Shown here one piece after another: positions 26,677 to 36,564 of a stretch of 59,258 nt of DNA. Each line of letters starts with the position of its first letter. Position 1 is the stretch's first letter. Origin of the DNA: Rhodoferax sp. (GTDB lineage: Bacteria; Pseudomonadota; Gammaproteobacteria; Burkholderiales; Burkholderiaceae_C); assembly GCA_020048895.1 (NCBI GenBank), contig JAIFLV010000042.1, forward strand, positions 1 through 59,258. The letters are read 5' to 3'. Below the pieces are notes generated by a model. It worked only from the letters and a program-made list of their open reading frames with translations. It was not told the origin of the DNA and made no database searches. Made by a program: the position numbers and the translations under genes.

Positions 26677-28014
26677 ATGTCTAAACAACTAGAAAAAGTC
26701 GTAGACATGCTGTCGCGCCAGCGGTTGGCCGAAAATATTTCGGGTGGGGGTAATTCCCAGCGCGAGGAGGTCGTACAGACACTCCTGCATCGCCAGCACC
26801 TTGCCGAACTCCACAACTATTTGGTGCAGCTTGGGACCGAAGAAATCAGCACCATTCTGGAGTCCCTCTCGATCGAAGATGCCACAATTCTCTGGAGTCA
26901 GGTTCCCGAGGAACGAGAAAACGAAATCCTCTGGGAGGTGTCGGACGCACGGCGAGAGCAGCTGGTTGGCAGCAGGGCTCCTGCCTTTGAAGATAGCCAG
27001 ATGAACGCCTTCGAGTTGGTGGAGGGCCGGCTGCGGCAAATTTCTATTTCGAATCGCAAGGATCTTGACGGTGTCACTCCCATCTGGATTGACCTTTTGA
27101 ACTCCACGAAGTCTGAGCGCGCCTATGTTGGGGCGCACTTCGGTGTTGCGCTTCCAGACCCCAGTGATTCAACGCAGTTGGAAGTTAGCACCAGGTTCCA
27201 AATCGAAGAAGGTGGAGATATTCACCTGCACTCAAATTTTTTGTTGGATCGCGAAGGAAATTCGCGCAGCGTTCCGGTCTCGTTCATCGTCCATCAGGGG
27301 ACACTTTTCACTTTGCGAAGTGAGGAACTCCCGGTGTTTAGACTACAGCGGCGTCGGGCTCAAACCCAGCCCGGTTTTGTATCTGACAGTTTCGATCTAA
27401 TGATTGACCTTTACGGCTCGGACGTGGAGTATTCCGCCGACTCATTGGAAGACATTTATGGAACCCTCGGCAAGGTCGGCAAGCAGGTACTGAGCGAAAC
27501 CATGAGTGACAGCGAGGCGGCAGCAATCTTGGGAGACATTGCAGAGGAAGAAGACCTCAACGGCCGCATTCGTAGCAATATCCTGGACACGCAGCGGGCG
27601 ATTCACTTCCTGATGCGCAGCAAACTGCTTTCAATGGACCAGTTGGAAGACGCAAGGCAGATCCTGAGCAATATCGACTCCCTCAATAGCCACACCGCGT
27701 TTTTATTCGACAAGATCAACTTTCTGATGGACGCCACGATCGGCTTCATCAACATCAACCAGAACAAGCGCATCAACAAACTGACGGTATTTGGTGTGGT
27801 CTTCATGCCCATCAACATTCTGGCAGGCATGGGCGGCATGTCGGAGTTTTCCATGATGACCCAGGGAATGTCATGGCCGCTGGCGTACGCGGCTTTCTCT
27901 GTTGCAGCGGTAGGCCTCGGTGCAGCAACCTATGCGGCACTGCGACACTTTGAAAAACGGCCACCAAAAAAACTCACCAATAGAACCGATGTACCGCGTG
28001 CGAACCGCCATTGA
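26677..28014 (+). CDS. MgtE-N/CorA-like divalent cation transporter
   Basis: This 445-residue protein seems to join an MgtE-N-like helical repeat (residues about 35-95: HLAELHNYLVQLGTEEIST, ILWSQVPEERENEILWEV) to a CorA-type body with a long stalk helix and two C-terminal membrane segments (LTVFGVVFMPINILAG; PLAYAAFSVAAVGLGAATYA). The canonical CorA GMN pore signature is replaced by GMGGMSEF. CorA channels move Mg2+ or other divalent ions. A consensus Pho box directly upstream places it with phosphate control, perhaps to balance Mg2+ with phosphate or polyphosphate. Specificity is not readable. Confidence 0.8.
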   Translation: MSKQLEKVVDMLSRQRLAENISGGGNSQREEVVQTLLHRQHLAELHNYLVQLGTEEISTILESLSIEDATILWSQVPEERENEILWEVSDARREQLVGSRAPAFEDSQMNAFELVEGRLRQISISNRKDLDGVTPIWIDLLNSTKSERAYVGAHFGVALPDPSDSTQLEVSTRFQIEEGGDIHLHSNFLLDREGNSRSVPVSFIVHQGTLFTLRSEELPVFRLQRRRAQTQPGFVSDSFDLMIDLYGSDVEYSADSLEDIYGTLGKVGKQVLSETMSDSEAAAILGDIAEEEDLNGRIRSNILDTQRAIHFLMRSKLLSMDQLEDARQILSNIDSLNSHTAFLFDKINFLMDATIGFININQNKRINKLTVFGVVFMPINILAGMGGMSEFSMMTQGMSWPLAYAAFSVAAVGLGAATYAALRHFEKRPPKKLTNRTDVPRANRH

Positions 28015-28035
28015 ACCGGCATACCCGTTTCTTGG

Positions 28036-29373
28036 CTAAACAAGTTGTTGCAGGATCGGATGCACCCTGTTGGCAGGAAAGACGATGCGAAAGGTCGATC
28101 CCTTTCCTGGAACGCTCTCGATGGTCAACTCTGCTCCGTGGCGCTGCGCCACATGTTTGACGATGGCAAGCCCCAGCCCCGTACCCCCGGTCTCGCGAGA
28201 GCGGCTTCTGTCGACGCGGTAGAAGCGCTCGGTTAACCGCGGCAGGTGCTCCGGGGCGATGCCAGAACCGCTGTCTATCACCGAAAATTCTGCTGTCCCA
28301 CCAGGCAGAAGGCGAAATACGACGTCAATACGCTGCTGAACCGGTGTGTAGCGGATGGCGTTGCTCACCAGATTGAACAAGGCGCTGTAGAGTTCGTTGG
28401 AAGCACCGGCTATCGCGCCGACTCCAACGATGTCAAAGTGCAAGTTATGCGCCCGGTTCCAAAGCAAGCTGGCTAACGCCTGTCCGTCCTGTTCACACTG
28501 CAGCAAAAGCGGACCTACATCGATCCACTCATTGGAAGGTGGAGGAGGGCTGCCTTCAAGTCGCGACAGGGTCAGCAGGTCATTGACCAATGTTTGCATG
28601 CGCTGTGCCTGTTGCGCCATGAGTTCCAGGTAACGCCCGCGCTCGTCCTCCGTTAGATCCAGGGTCTGCATGGTCTCAACAAATCCGGCAAGCACGGTCA
28701 GCGGGGTACGAATTTCATGGGAGACATTGGCAACAAAGTCACGCCGCATGGCATCTGCTTGTTCCAGTGCAGTAACGTCGCGGGACAACAGCAAGCTTCG
28801 GCCTTCCCCGTAGGGGTGTAGCTGCACGGACAATTTCAGCGGTTTGGAAGTACCACTTTGGCGTGCGGGAATTGTGACTTCCTCTCGAAAATCCTTTGCG
28901 GCCAGATAGGTTGCAAAGGCCGGATCGCGCACCAAATTGCCCAGGTGTTGCATCACGTCACGACGCGCATCCAGTCCGAAGTGATCACACGCCGTGCGAT
29001 TGAGCCATTCGATCTGACCTTGGTCGTTCAGCAATACCACGCCATTGGGCGATGCCTGCAACGCGGCAAGAAAATCATGCAACCTGCCCTCGCTCTGATA
29101 GACCAGCTTGTCTCGTGCCCTTACCAAACGACGTATTCGCTCGGATGCCTCTCCCCAAAGACCGCTGCCCAGCGCCACATCGCGCTCGGTGTCCGCACGC
29201 AGCCAGCGCAACATGCGCACACCCCGCGTCATATCGAGGATGAGCCACACATAACCTACCAGCAAAGCACCCAGCAAGGCACCTGCTAACGCGTCGCTCT
29301 CCAGCGTCATCCACCAACCTAAAGAAGCTCCGGCGGCTTGGCCGGTGAAAAACGTCAAGAGCCGCCAGAACAT
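28036..29373 (-). CDS. phoR: Phosphate regulon sensor kinase PhoR
   Basis: This 445-residue histidine kinase has an N-terminal membrane hairpin (two hydrophobic segments within residues 5-50), a PAS domain (ALQASPNGVVLLNDQGQIEW), the H-box FVANVSHEIRTPL, N-box LFNLVSNAIRYTP, and ATP lid motifs IDSGSGIAP and GGTGLGLAIVKHV. It senses phosphate through the Pst-PhoU complex and phosphorylates PhoB. It lies 25 bp after phoB and ends convergently with the CorA-like gene. Confidence 0.95.
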   Translation of the reverse strand: MFWRLLTFFTGQAAGASLGWWMTLESDALAGALLGALLVGYVWLILDMTRGVRMLRWLRADTERDVALGSGLWGEASERIRRLVRARDKLVYQSEGRLHDFLAALQASPNGVVLLNDQGQIEWLNRTACDHFGLDARRDVMQHLGNLVRDPAFATYLAAKDFREEVTIPARQSGTSKPLKLSVQLHPYGEGRSLLLSRDVTALEQADAMRRDFVANVSHEIRTPLTVLAGFVETMQTLDLTEDERGRYLELMAQQAQRMQTLVNDLLTLSRLEGSPPPPSNEWIDVGPLLLQCEQDGQALASLLWNRAHNLHFDIVGVGAIAGASNELYSALFNLVSNAIRYTPVQQRIDVVFRLLPGGTAEFSVIDSGSGIAPEHLPRLTERFYRVDRSRSRETGGTGLGLAIVKHVAQRHGAELTIESVPGKGSTFRIVFPANRVHPILQQLV

Positions 29374-29398
29374 GCCATCAGCTCAAGGAAACATTCGC

Positions 29399-30112
29399 TC
29401 AATCAGACATCGAAACGGCTACATGGGGATTGGCAGTGAAACGATAACCCGCACCCCTCACCGTTTCCAGCATGACGCCTGCCCTGCCGATGGACTCGCG
29501 CAAGCGCTTGACATGCACATCGACGGTACGCTCCTCAATGTACACATGGTCGCCCCAGACCTGGTCGAGTAGCTGGCCGCGACTGTGCACGCGCTCCGAA
29601 TGTCCCATAAAGTAATACAACAGCTTGAACTCTGTGGGACCTAATTTCAGTGACTGCTCATTGAACGTCACCCGATAGGTTTCAGGGTCCAGACTGAGCC
29701 CGCCGATCGAAATCGCTTTGCCAATAGGCTCCGGGGCCCTGCGCCTCAACACGGCACGAACCCGCGCCAACAACTCCTTGGTCGAGAAAGGCTTGGCGAT
29801 GTAGTCGTCTGCACCAGCGTCCAGGCCGGCTACCCTGTCCGCTTCGTCACCGCGGGCGGTCAACATGATCAACGGCACTGACTTGGTCCGTGCATCGGCG
29901 CGCCAACGCTTGGCGAGCGCCAACCCGCTCTCACCGGGCAGCATCCAGTCGAGCAGGATGAGGTCAGGCACCGCCGCATCTATCTCTCGCTGCGCCCCTT
30001 GGCTGTCCATAGCCCAGATAGCCCGAAATCCGTTGTGCTTCATGTTGACGATGATGAGTTCTGCGATTGCCGCCTCATCTTCCACGACCAGCACCGAAGG
30101 GATGATCCTCAT
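29399..30112 (-). CDS. phoB: Phosphate regulon response regulator PhoB
   Basis: This 237-residue OmpR/PhoB regulator has a receiver with the phospho-acceptor Asp in LILLDWMLPG, the conserved Thr/Lys pair (IMLTARG; YIAKPFS), and a winged-helix output (LGPTEFKLLYYFM, RGQLLDQVWGDHVYIEERTV, ETVRGAGYRF). It is the expected reader of the Pho boxes in this window. Its ATG forms an ATGA overlap with the phoU stop. Confidence 0.96.
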   Translation of the reverse strand: MRIIPSVLVVEDEAAIAELIIVNMKHNGFRAIWAMDSQGAQREIDAAVPDLILLDWMLPGESGLALAKRWRADARTKSVPLIMLTARGDEADRVAGLDAGADDYIAKPFSTKELLARVRAVLRRRAPEPIGKAISIGGLSLDPETYRVTFNEQSLKLGPTEFKLLYYFMGHSERVHSRGQLLDQVWGDHVYIEERTVDVHVKRLRESIGRAGVMLETVRGAGYRFTANPHVAVSMSD

Positions 30113-30810
30113 TTCAGCACAGACTCCAGCCTGTCACGGGTCGTATGGCGAACATCTTCGCCCTTGACGACGTAGATGATGAATTCCGCGATGTTCTTCG
30201 CGTGGTCCCCAATGCGCTCAATGGCCTTGGCCAAAAACAGCAGGTCCAGACTGGGTGAAATCATGCGCGGGTCTTCCATCATGTAGGTGATGAGCTTGCG
30301 TACGAAGCCATCAAACTCCTGATCGATGAGGTCATCCTCTTTCATAATGGATACCGCAGCAGCTACATCGAGCCGGGCGAAAGCATCGAGTGCCTTGTTG
30401 AGGAGTGCCGAGGCAAGGTCCGCCGCCACGCGCAGTTCCAGTGATGGCAAAGACCGCGGCGCGCCACTTTGAATGATCGAGCGCACCATGCGCGCCATTT
30501 TTTCTGCTTCGTCACCTACGCGCTCCAGATTGGCGGTGGTCTTGGAGATGGCAATCAAGAGTCGCAAATCCCTGGCCGTTGGCTGACGTCTTGCAATGAT
30601 GGACGACAACTCATGATCAATCTCGATCTCCATCGCATTGACACGGTGCTCTTCGTCCGTCACATGGTCCGCTGCCTCCATACTGAATTGAGAGAGCGCG
30701 ACGATAGCCTGGCGAATCTGGGATTCGACCAGGCCACCAAGCTCCAGTACTTTGGCAGATACCGAAGTCAGCTCGCTGTCGAATTGAGAGGATAAGTGTT
30801 TGTCTGGCAT
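30109..30810 (-). CDS. phoU: Phosphate signalling protein PhoU
   Basis: This 233-residue two-bundle helical protein represses PhoR signalling and modulates Pst. Landmarks are HLSSQFDSELTSVSAKVLELGG, the metal-binding motifs around DEEHRVNAMEIEID and EDDLIDQEFDGFVRKL, and ERIGDHAKNIAEFIIY. The start MPDKHL at 30810 lies 10 bp after pstB with GGAGA upstream; extending it would run into pstB. Confidence 0.95.
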   Translation of the reverse strand: MPDKHLSSQFDSELTSVSAKVLELGGLVESQIRQAIVALSQFSMEAADHVTDEEHRVNAMEIEIDHELSSIIARRQPTARDLRLLIAISKTTANLERVGDEAEKMARMVRSIIQSGAPRSLPSLELRVAADLASALLNKALDAFARLDVAAAVSIMKEDDLIDQEFDGFVRKLITYMMEDPRMISPSLDLLFLAKAIERIGDHAKNIAEFIIYVVKGEDVRHTTRDRLESVLK

Positions 30811-30820
30811 GGTGTCTCCT

Positions 30821-31600
30821 TTAGCCGAAGCGTCCCGTGATGTAGTCTTCCGTTTCCTTGCGGGTAGGCTTGAAAAACATTTGTTCTGTTGTTCCAAACT
30901 CCACCAAGTCACCCAGGTACATATAGGCGGTGTAGTCACTACATCGGGCGGCCTGTTGCATGTTGTGGGTGACGATAACCACGGTGTAGTCTTCCTTCAA
31001 TTCCACGATCAGTTCCTCGACTTTTGCAGTGGAGATGGGATCGAGGGCAGAGCAAGGTTCATCGAGGAGCAGTACCTCTGGCTTGATGGCAATGCCGCGC
31101 GCAATGCACAAGCGCTGCTGCTGCCCGCCCGAGAGACTGGCGCCGTTTTGGGCCAGCTTGTCTTTTACCTCACCCCAGAGCGCTGCCTTGCGTAGCGCCC
31201 ATTCCACGCGCTCCTCCATATCGGTCGAGTTCAGTGACTCAAACAATTTGACCCCAAAGGCAATGTTGTCAAAGATAGACATGGGGAAAGGCGTTGGCTT
31301 CTGAAAGACCATGCCCACTTTGGCGCGCAACAGCGCGACATCCTCTTTCCTGGTAAGAAGGTCTTCACCATCGAGCAACACTTTGCCCTTGGCGCGCTGC
31401 TCGGGATAGAGCTCAAACATGCGGTTCAATACCCGCAACAGCGTTGATTTGCCACAACCCGAGGGACCGATGAATGCGGTGACCCTGCGTTCCGGAATCG
31501 ACAGATTGATCGACTTCAGCGCATGAAATTTGCCGTAGTAGAAGTCAAGATTTTCAATCTTGATCTTGGTTTTCTCAGGTGCTTCGACAACAGAGTTCAT
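30821..31600 (-). CDS. pstB: Phosphate ABC transporter ATPase PstB
   Basis: This 259-residue ATPase energises high-affinity Pi import. Walker A is GPSGCGKST, the Q-loop [15 protein letters not shown] is the PstB-specific form, the ABC signature is LSGGQQQR, Walker [14 protein letters not shown], and the switch His sits in VTHNMQQA. It lies between pstA and phoU in the operon pstS-pstC-pstA-pstB-phoU-phoB-phoR. Confidence 0.97.
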   Translation of the reverse strand: MNSVVEAPEKTKIKIENLDFYYGKFHALKSINLSIPERRVTAFIGPSGCGKSTLLRVLNRMFELYPEQRAKGKVLLDGEDLLTRKEDVALLRAKVGMVFQKPTPFPMSIFDNIAFGVKLFESLNSTDMEERVEWALRKAALWGEVKDKLAQNGASLSGGQQQRLCIARGIAIKPEVLLLDEPCSALDPISTAKVEELIVELKEDYTVVIVTHNMQQAARCSDYTAYMYLGDLVEFGTTEQMFFKPTRKETEDYITGRFG

Positions 31601-31634
31601 AACTTACCTTCATGGAATTTGGATGTGCGATGTG

Positions 31635-32501
31635 TCAGAGCCTGTTTCTGGTCAGGACGCGCGCCAGAATGTTGAGAGCCAGCACTGCAACGGTGATCAG
31701 GAAGACGCCAGCCCAGGCCAGTTTTTGCCAGTTTTCATAGGGGCTCATGGCAAACTTGAAGATTGTGACCGGCAGGCTTGCCATGGGCTCACTCAGGCTG
31801 CTGGTCCAGAACTGGTTGCTCAAGGAAGTAAACAGCAGGGGTGCTGTCTCTCCTGCAATGCGCGCCACGGCCAGCAGCACACCGGTAATCACGCCGGCAC
31901 GCGCCGCTTTGAGGGTAATGCTGAGTATTACCTTCCACTTGGGCGAACCCAGCGCGTAGGCCGCTTCCCGCAACCCCGCCGGCACGAGCTGGAGCATGTT
32001 CTCCGTGGTGCGAATTACCACCGGAATCACAATCAGCGCCAGAGCAATGATGCCGGCATATCCCGAAAAGGACTTGAAGCGCGACACCACCACGGCATAC
32101 ACAAAGAGCCCGATGACGATGGACGGTGCCGACAATAGGATGTCGTTGACAAAGCGTGTCAGTGAAGCCAGCACACCCTTGGTCTCGAACTCCGCAAGAT
32201 AGATTCCAGCCATAACCCCGATGGGTGTGCCAACACAGGTTGCCAGAATCACCATGAGCAGCGAACCATATATTGCGTTGGCAAGCCCGCCTTCCTCATT
32301 GGGGGGAGGAGTCATTTGCGTGAGGGTTGCGAAAGTCATTCCCTCAAATCCCAGACGAATGGTCTCCCAGAGAATCCAGAACAACCAGAACAGGCCAAAC
32401 GCCATCGCCATCAACGCAAGCGTTGTCGCCAACTGGTTCACGCGCTTGCGGCTTGCAAACTTGGCAGTGCGCGCGGCGTAGGCAGCATTCGTATTTGTCA
32501 T
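31635..32501 (-). CDS. pstA: Phosphate ABC transporter permease PstA
   Basis: This 288-residue inner-membrane permease has six hydrophobic segments and the cytoplasmic EAA loop ([20 protein letters not shown]). The N-terminal segment [20 protein letters not shown] and [15 protein letters not shown] are typical of PstA. Its ATG overlaps the pstC stop (ATGA), so the two permease subunits are coupled. Confidence 0.95.
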   Translation of the reverse strand: MTNTNAAYAARTAKFASRKRVNQLATTLALMAMAFGLFWLFWILWETIRLGFEGMTFATLTQMTPPPNEEGGLANAIYGSLLMVILATCVGTPIGVMAGIYLAEFETKGVLASLTRFVNDILLSAPSIVIGLFVYAVVVSRFKSFSGYAGIIALALIVIPVVIRTTENMLQLVPAGLREAAYALGSPKWKVILSITLKAARAGVITGVLLAVARIAGETAPLLFTSLSNQFWTSSLSEPMASLPVTIFKFAMSPYENWQKLAWAGVFLITVAVLALNILARVLTRNRL

Positions 32502-33529
32502 GTCTTCGCTCCTTCGCCTTTGCGCAGTTGCGCCAGCAGCACCTTGGACAGGGAGAGGATGACAAAGGTAATGAAAAACAACACCAGCCCCAGGTACATC
32601 AGTGCGGCCTGGTGCAGACCTTCGCCCGCTTCAGCAAATTCATTGGCCAGAGCAGAGGTAATGCTATTGGCCGCCTGGAAGAGGCTTAGCGAGTCGAGCT
32701 GGTTGAAGTTGCCGATCACAAAGGTCACCGCCATGGTCTCGCCGATGGCGCGGCCCAGCCCCAGCATGATGCCGCCAATAACACCGGCTTTGGTATAGGG
32801 CAAGACCACCTTGGAGACAACCTCCCAGGTGGTAGCACCCAGACCGTAAGCCGACTCTTTCAGGAGGGGCGGTGTCACTTCGAACACATCACGCATCACC
32901 GCCGCAATGAACGGGATGATCATGATCGCCAAGATGATCCCCGCAGACAGTATGCCAATGCCCACCGGAGGACCGGACACAAATGTCTCGAGCAGCGGGA
33001 CCCCTTTCAATGCAGCTTGTAGCGGCTGCTGCACATAGGTGGCCAGCACCGGGCCAAACACCAGCAGGCCCCACATGCCGTACACAATCGACGGCACTGC
33101 AGCCAGCAACTCGATGGCGGTACCGAGTGGTCGCTTGAGCCATGCCGGCGACAACTCAGTCAGGAACAGGGCGATACCAAAGCTCACGGGTACCGCAATG
33201 ATCAGGGCTATGAGCGAGGTGCTGATCGTTCCGTAGATCATGACCAGGCCACCATAGTCATTCTGAACCGGGTCCCACACAGTACTCGTGAGGAACCCGA
33301 ACCCGTATTTATCAATGGCCGGCCAGGCACTGATCGTCAACGACGTCAATATGGCCAGCAGCAACATCAAAGTGAGGACTGCCGCACCCTTGGCCAACCA
33401 TCCAAAAATGCGGTCCGCCATCGGGCCGGAGCGCGCCTTTTTGACTGGAGGCGGCTTGGCCACTGCACGTGGTTCGTCCGATGCGGCCATTCTCGATGGG
33501 AAATCCCCATGCGCGGCGGTTGTTGACAT
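32498..33529 (-). CDS. pstC: Phosphate ABC transporter permease PstC
   Basis: This 343-residue permease carries typical PstC motifs: [46 protein letters not shown], and an EAA-type loop [21 protein letters not shown]. An unusually long basic/proline-rich cytosolic N-terminus (about 45 residues) precedes the first membrane segment. It pairs with PstA to form the channel. Confidence 0.95.
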   Translation of the reverse strand: MSTTAAHGDFPSRMAASDEPRAVAKPPPVKKARSGPMADRIFGWLAKGAAVLTLMLLLAILTSLTISAWPAIDKYGFGFLTSTVWDPVQNDYGGLVMIYGTISTSLIALIIAVPVSFGIALFLTELSPAWLKRPLGTAIELLAAVPSIVYGMWGLLVFGPVLATYVQQPLQAALKGVPLLETFVSGPPVGIGILSAGIILAIMIIPFIAAVMRDVFEVTPPLLKESAYGLGATTWEVVSKVVLPYTKAGVIGGIMLGLGRAIGETMAVTFVIGNFNQLDSLSLFQAANSITSALANEFAEAGEGLHQAALMYLGLVLFFITFVILSLSKVLLAQLRKGEGAKT

Positions 33530-33568
33530 GGGAATGTTCTCCAGAGATCGCTGAAAGGCGGCCTTAAA

Positions 33569-34612
33569 TTACTTGAATGCAACCGGCTTGCCAGCGCCGT
33601 CCTTGATTTCGCCCCAAGACTTCTGGATGGCTGCAATCACGGGCGCAGGCATAGGCACGTAATCCAGGTCAGCCGCGGCTTTTGCTCCGTTGGCATAGGC
33701 CCAGTTGAAGAACTTGAGCGTTTCTGTCGCGTTGGCTGGCTTGTCCTGTTTCAAGTGCATCAGGATAAAGGTAGCCCCAGTGATGGGCCAGGAGTCTTTA
33801 CCGGGCTGGTTGGTCAAAATCTGGTAGAAGGTCTTGGACCAATCCGCACCCGCGGCTGCAGCCTTGAAAGCGTCATCATCGGGCTTGACAAAGGCTCCGG
33901 CAGAGTTCTGCATCAGGGCGTAGTTCAGCTTGTTTTGCTTGACGTACGAGTACTCCACATAGCCCATGGAATTGGGCAAACGTGCCACAAAGGCCGCAAC
34001 GCCTTCATTACCCTTGCCACCGGCACCCACGGGCCAATTCACTGCCGTGCCTTCACCCACCTTGGTCTTCCACTCAGCGTTTACTTTGCTCAGGTAGTTG
34101 GTGAAAATAAAAGTTGTGCCAGAACCGTCGGCGCGGCGCACCTGGGCAATGGCGGCATCCGGCAGCGCCAGGGTAGGGTTCAGTGCCTTGATGGCGGGAT
34201 CATTCCACTTTGCAATCTTGCCCAGGTAAATATCACCCAATACCTGGCCATTGAGCTTCAACTGGCCGGGCTCAATCCCTTTCACGTTGATCACAGGCAC
34301 CACGCCACCCATCACGGTGGGAAACTGCATCTGACCCTTCTTCTTGAGAACTTCATCAGTGAGCGGCGCATCAGAGGCACCAAAGTCTACGGTCTTGGAA
34401 TCGATCTGTTTGATGCCACCGCCTGAGCCAATGGACTGGTAGTTCACTTTCACCCCGGTAGCCTTGTTGTAGTCCGAGGCCCACTTGGCATAAATCGGCG
34501 CCGGAAACGAAGCGCCAGCGCCGGTAATTTCCTGAGCGCTCACGGCCCCGGAAACAGAGAAAGCAGAGAGAGCTGCCAGCGACAGCGCTGTGAATTTGAA
34601 AGTGATTTGCAT
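33569..34612 (-). CDS. pstS: Periplasmic phosphate-binding protein PstS
   Basis: This 347-residue protein has a signal peptide (residues 1-25, cleavage near VSAQ) and the phosphate-site motifs GAGASFPAPIYAKW, SIGSGGGIKQI, DFGASDAPL and RRADGSGTTFIFTNYL. It delivers Pi to PstCAB. The ATG at 34612 starts the signal peptide; the frame extends upstream but would put a second hydrophobic leader in front and run close to the Pho box. It is the first gene of the pst-pho operon. Confidence 0.96.
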   Translation of the reverse strand: MQITFKFTALSLAALSAFSVSGAVSAQEITGAGASFPAPIYAKWASDYNKATGVKVNYQSIGSGGGIKQIDSKTVDFGASDAPLTDEVLKKKGQMQFPTVMGGVVPVINVKGIEPGQLKLNGQVLGDIYLGKIAKWNDPAIKALNPTLALPDAAIAQVRRADGSGTTFIFTNYLSKVNAEWKTKVGEGTAVNWPVGAGGKGNEGVAAFVARLPNSMGYVEYSYVKQNKLNYALMQNSAGAFVKPDDDAFKAAAAGADWSKTFYQILTNQPGKDSWPITGATFILMHLKQDKPANATETLKFFNWAYANGAKAAADLDYVPMPAPVIAAIQKSWGEIKDGAGKPVAFK

Positions 34613-34664
34613 TGAAAACCCTTGAGTGGTTGGTTGAGGAACCACTGCAATGTAAGAAGCGAAT

Positions 34665-34682
34665 GTGACAAGCATATGACAA
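34665..34682 (-). promoter_or_regulatory. Pho box upstream of pstS
   Basis: The minus strand reads TTGTCATATGCTTGTCAC, two 6/7 half-sites 4 bp apart. TACATT follows exactly 10 bp downstream as -10. This is the expected PhoB target for pstS. Confidence 0.85.
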
Positions 34683-34731
34683 CAGGCGAAATTTCCAGCT
34701 CAAGTTGTCGCAACCCCAGCGAAGTGGCGTT

Positions 34732-34749
34732 TTGTCACAGTCTTGTCAC
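34732..34749 (+). promoter_or_regulatory. Pho box upstream of the fasciclin-domain gene
   Basis: TTGTCACAGTCTTGTCAC has two 6/7 half-sites with 4-bp spacing and is followed 10 bp later by TAACGT (34760-34765). It points away from pstS, so the two genes are divergent from paired Pho boxes 49 bp apart. Confidence 0.75.
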
Positions 34750-34790
34750 ATATTTCCCCTAACGTTGCGTTTTTTCATGGAGAACTCTCA

Positions 34791-35294
34791 ATGTCAATCG
34801 CTACAACGCTCTTTCAATCTCGCCGTTTTGCCCTGACCGCTGTACTGGTCGCGGCTGTTTCCGGGTGCGCCACCATGTCTGCACCGGTCAGTGTGTCTGA
34901 GACCATCGCGAAGAATCCTTCGCTGAGCACGCTGAACGGGCTGTTGACGTCCAGCGGGTTGTCGGACACGCTGAAAGGTGCCGGCCCCTTCACGGTGTTT
35001 GCGCCCAGCAACGAGGCCTTCAAGGCCGTGCCTGCCAAAACGATGGATGCCCTGGCCAAAGACCCGGCAGCGCTGAAAAACGTCCTGACCTACCATGTGG
35101 TGGCAGCCATGAGCCTGGCGAAAGATGTCAAAAACAGCAAGGTCAAGACAGTCAACGGTGCCTCCATCGAGTTGGCCAAAGCGGGTGACATGGTGACGGT
35201 GGAGAGTGGCCTGGTGACACAGGCCGACGTTGTGGCGTCCAATGGTGTGGTGCACATCATTGATGCGGTGCTCATTCCCCCAGCTAAAAAGTAA
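34791..35294 (+). CDS. Fasciclin (FAS1) domain lipoprotein
   Basis: This 167-residue protein has a lipoprotein-like signal (VSGC, Cys26) and one FAS1 domain: FTVFAPSNEAFKAV, LKNVLTYHVVAA, and the H2 motif ASNGVVHIIDAVLIP. FAS1 domains mediate adhesion or bind small ligands. GGAGAA lies before the ATG at 34791. The divergent pairing with pstS and its own Pho box suggest production under phosphate limitation; its role there is unknown. Confidence 0.88.
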   Translation: MSIATTLFQSRRFALTAVLVAAVSGCATMSAPVSVSETIAKNPSLSTLNGLLTSSGLSDTLKGAGPFTVFAPSNEAFKAVPAKTMDALAKDPAALKNVLTYHVVAAMSLAKDVKNSKVKTVNGASIELAKAGDMVTVESGLVTQADVVASNGVVHIIDAVLIPPAKK

Positions 35295-35310
35295 GCCTCT
35301 GCCACCAGGC

Positions 35311-35375
35311 AATTTTTGAGTAAAAACTGCCTGTAGCGCCCGTCAATACTGCGGGACCAGCTATGCTTTCAATAG
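35311..35375. repeat. Comamonadaceae-type intergenic repeat (copy 1)
   Basis: The stretch contains CTGTAGCGCCCGTCAATACT followed by GCGGGACCAGCTATG. CCCG and CGGG pair across the AATACT centre. The CTGTAGCGC...CCAGCTA frame recurs at 47531-47579 and resembles a repeat I know from related genomes. It sits just after the fasciclin gene and may help termination or mRNA stability. Confidence 0.5.
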
Positions 35376-35421
35376 CGTAGTTGGTGCGCAGTGCCTACCA
35401 AATCACTTTACGAGCTTGCAG

Positions 35422-36564
35422 ATGTCGCCGCTAACCCTCCATCGAAGAAAGCTGCTGGGCGCAGCGGCGAGTACTGCCATCGGAGCCGTCGCTCCGGTTT
35501 GGGCCCAAGGGTCGGGTCAAAGCGGTTCGTCGCGCTCACCTGCGCTGCTGCAAATAGCAGACATGTCGGCTGGCCAGGTGGATGTCAGCAAGGATTTCAT
35601 GGTGGGCATGCGCTCGGCATGGCAGGACATCAATGCACGCGGTGGCCTGCGGGGCAAGGTAATTGGGTTGCAGACGTTTGAAGTAGATGGAACCAGCAAC
35701 GGTTTGCGAAATGCGCTCGATTTTCTGCGGGCACAGCCCAACGTGCTGGCCGTGGTGGGTTCGGTCGGTGACAGGGTTGCGGCGGGCATGGCCGATGTTC
35801 TGCGCCGAGAGATGCCCGATATCGCGCACGTGGCACCCTGGTTGCAGAACTTCAAGTATGAGGCCGCCGACAATACGTTTGCGATCTTTGCCTCGCGGCG
35901 AGAGCAGATTGTGTACGCAGTGAAGTCACTCTCCACCATGAGCGTGAACGAGATTGGTGCCGTCTACGCTAGCGCAACTGAATTGGCAAACTACAAGGAA
36001 GAGGTCGATGCCGTTGCAGGCCAGCTCAAACTTCGCGTCACCTCTTACGGCCCAAGCGCCGACTTGGCGCAGTTGGGCAGCAGCCTGGTTCCCACCAGCC
36101 CTCGCATTCTGCTTTTCCTGGGTGGCACCCCTGAGTTGTTGCAGTTCTCCCGAGGAATCGACAAACAGGCGATGCAGCGCTACATCATCGCCATGGCCGA
36201 TGTTAACTTGAACGTTTTGCAGCAGATGGGGTTGTCCCGTCACGCCCAGGTCATCGCCACCCAGGTAGTGCCTATGGTCAATAGCCAACTGGCGGTAGTC
36301 AGGGCTTTTCGGGAAACACTCGGCCGCTTGTACGACGAGCCGCCAACTCCCCACAGTCTGTCAGGGTACATCGCGGGGCGTTATGCCTACGAAGTGCTCA
36401 ACTCGATGGATGCTCCCATGAGCAGGGCCTCGGCCTTGTTGGCATTTCAGCGCCGCAACACCATCGATCTTGGTGGCTTGCGTGTGGATCCGGGGCAGCG
36501 CCGAAGCGCAAACGCCTTTGTCACCCAAAGCATGATTGCAGCCGATGGCCGAATTGTTGGTTGA
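35422..36564 (+). CDS. Orphan type 1 periplasmic binding protein (ABC/ligand-sensor type)
   Basis: This 380-residue protein has a Tat-like signal (HRRKLLGAAASTAIGAVAPVWA) and a Leu/Ile/Val-binding-protein-like fold (LLQIADMSAGQVDVSKDFM, NVLAVVGSVGDRVAAGMADV, PRILLFLGGTPELLQF). No permease or ATPase gene is adjacent. Its 3' end overlaps ppx by 20 bp, so it is co-transcribed with the polyphosphatase. It may act as a ligand sensor or share another transporter. The ATG at 35422 is preferred over a TTG at 35416. Confidence 0.75.
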   Translation: MSPLTLHRRKLLGAAASTAIGAVAPVWAQGSGQSGSSRSPALLQIADMSAGQVDVSKDFMVGMRSAWQDINARGGLRGKVIGLQTFEVDGTSNGLRNALDFLRAQPNVLAVVGSVGDRVAAGMADVLRREMPDIAHVAPWLQNFKYEAADNTFAIFASRREQIVYAVKSLSTMSVNEIGAVYASATELANYKEEVDAVAGQLKLRVTSYGPSADLAQLGSSLVPTSPRILLFLGGTPELLQFSRGIDKQAMQRYIIAMADVNLNVLQQMGLSRHAQVIATQVVPMVNSQLAVVRAFRETLGRLYDEPPTPHSLSGYIAGRYAYEVLNSMDAPMSRASALLAFQRRNTIDLGGLRVDPGQRRSANAFVTQSMIAADGRIVG

